Below are positions 7,023 through 7,714 of a stretch of DNA of 7,714 bases, in pieces. Every line of letters starts with the position of its first letter. Position 1 is the stretch's first letter. Under the pieces are notes generated by a model that had not been told where the DNA came from, ran no database searches, and worked only from the letters and a program-made list of their open reading frames with translations. Position numbers and translations under genes: made by a program. The stretch spans positions 1-7,714 of the forward strand of contig CANBEE010000122.1 of NCBI GenBank assembly GCA_947367415.1, read 5' to 3'. This DNA is from an uncultured Bacteroidales bacterium (GTDB lineage Bacteria > Bacteroidota > Bacteroidia > Bacteroidales > Bacteroidaceae).

Positions 7023-7048
7023 TATCGGGCGGTTAATCCCGCCCGATA
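7023..7048 (-). terminator. Perfect GC-rich hairpin between xylA and the GH115 gene (terminator or intercistronic stem)
   Basis: TATCGGGCGG (7023-7032) and CCGCCCGATA (7039-7048) form a perfect 10-bp stem around a six-base loop. Read on the minus strand it lies about 20 bases after the xylA stop and is followed by a short T-rich tract (TTTTAG), which fits a weak intrinsic terminator for xylA. The GH115 start follows within 11 bases (ATG 7011) or 38 bases (ATG 6984), and I find no Bacteroides-type promoter with correct spacing between hairpin and start. It may therefore allow read-through and set the ratio of the two products, or protect the xylA end of a processed mRNA. Confidence 0.6.
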
Positions 7049-7068
7049 CGTTCAATCCTTTTCAACTA

Positions 7069-7714
7069 TCAGCAATACATATTTAGTATAGCTTCATAGA
7101 GCTCTTGCTTGCCGCTGATCTGCTGAGGTTCGCCATGCTGTTTTGCATAGGCTACGAGATCTTCGATTCCCAATTTACCCTCTTCGAAAGCCTTGCCTTC
7201 GCCGCTGTCGAATGTAGCATAGCGCTCTGCCAGCATCTTCTTGTAGGGCGACTCTTCGAGCATTGCAGCTGCCGACTCCAATGCACGGGCCATAGCATCC
7301 ATTCCTGCAATGTGGGCAATGAAGATATCCTCCAGGTCGGTCGAGTTGCGACGTGTCTTGGCATCAAAGTTGGTACCTCCGTTGCCGAAGCCGCCATTGC
7401 GGATAATATGTATCATGGCTTGGGTGAGTTCGTAGTTGTCGATGGGGAACTGGTCGGTGTCCCAACCATTCTGATAGTCGCCACGGTTGGCATCGATAGA
7501 GCCCAGCATGCCATTGTCAACAGCTACAGCCAGTTCGTGCTCGAAGGTGTGACCTGCCAGTGTGGCGTGGTTCACCTCGATGTTCACCTTGAAGTCCTTG
7601 TCCAATCCGTGCGCCTTGAGGAACCCGATCACGGTCTCTGTGTCCACATCGTACTGGTGCTTGGTGGGCTCCATGGGCTTGGGCTCAATGAGGACGGTAC
7701 CGGTGAATACGTTG
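7069..7714 (-). CDS. xylA: Xylose isomerase, C-terminal half (5' truncated by window edge)
   Basis: Converts D-xylose to D-xylulose in the cytosol, the first intracellular step of xylose catabolism. About 214 residues are visible, and the frame is open to the window edge beyond the ATG at 7674, which is internal ([20 protein letters not shown] spans it). All divalent-metal positions of the family seen in this half are present with exact family spacing: the Glu of IEPKP (E232 in usual numbering), E and H of [12 protein letters not shown] (E268, H271), D of SIDANRGD (D296), both Asp of GWDTDQFP (D307, D309), and D of NFDAKTRR (D339). By that numbering the full protein is near 436 residues, normal for the long class II form. 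The GH115 gene follows on the same strand, which links it to glucuronoxylan use. Other xylose genes such as xylulokinase or a symporter may lie beyond the window edge. Confidence 0.97.
   Translation of the reverse strand, partial: NVFTGTVLIEPKPMEPTKHQYDVDTETVIGFLKAHGLDKDFKVNIEVNHATLAGHTFEHELAVAVDNGMLGSIDANRGDYQNGWDTDQFPIDNYELTQAMIHIIRNGGFGNGGTNFDAKTRRNSTDLEDIFIAHIAGMDAMARALESAAAMLEESPYKKMLAERYATFDSGEGKAFEEGKLGIEDLVAYAKQHGEPQQISGKQELYEAILNMYC

Noticed and set aside
1..7714. CRISPR array, tRNA or rRNA genes, insertion sequence, integrase or phage genes
   Set aside because: I looked for regularly spaced repeats, tRNA-like folds and transposase or recombinase motifs on both strands and saw none; the genes are ordinary chromosomal families.

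Overview
The window looks like chromosomal DNA from a Bacteroidota bacterium, most likely a Bacteroidales member of the Prevotella/Bacteroides type. Several things point there: a promoter matching the Bacteroides sigma consensus (TTG, 19 bases, TAnnTTT) at 3952-3981, A-rich leaders in place of clear Shine-Dalgarno sites, a PLP aminotransferase with a SVSKRYSECG active site that I associate with Bacteroidota, and a lipoprotein-type GH115 alpha-glucuronidase beside xylose isomerase. I cannot fix the genus from the sequence alone.

Left part (1-3358, plus strand): the 3' end of secA (protein export motor, with its zinc-binding SEC-C tail), a dCMP deaminase, a class I/II PLP aminotransferase, and an FtsX/LolC/E-type ABC permease. 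The first three are packed with 12-base and 3-base gaps and look co-transcribed. The permease follows after 78 bases that contain an imperfect hairpin. These are housekeeping genes for export, dTMP precursor supply, amino-acid metabolism and probably lipoprotein or envelope traffic, with no obvious shared pathway.

Middle part (3359-4538, plus strand): a short nitroreductase-family flavoprotein, then a small lipoprotein of unknown function. The lipoprotein has its own promoter and a strong intrinsic terminator, so it appears to be a single-gene transcription unit.

Right part (4537-7714, minus strand, converging on the left part): xylose isomerase (its N-terminal half lies outside the window), then a GH115 alpha-glucuronidase. 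Together they fit glucuronoxylan use: GH115 removes (4-O-methyl)glucuronic acid side groups from xylan or its oligosaccharides, and XylA passes released xylose to the pentose phosphate pathway as xylulose. A perfect 10-bp GC-rich hairpin lies between the two genes. Between the GH115 stop and the shared terminator lies a coding-looking stretch of about 30 codons with no gene assigned, possibly a remnant.

I do not see a clearly new system such as a defence island, CRISPR array, mobile element or RNA gene. The best leads are the coding-like remnant behind GH115, the hairpin between xylA and GH115, and the uncharacterised small lipoprotein.
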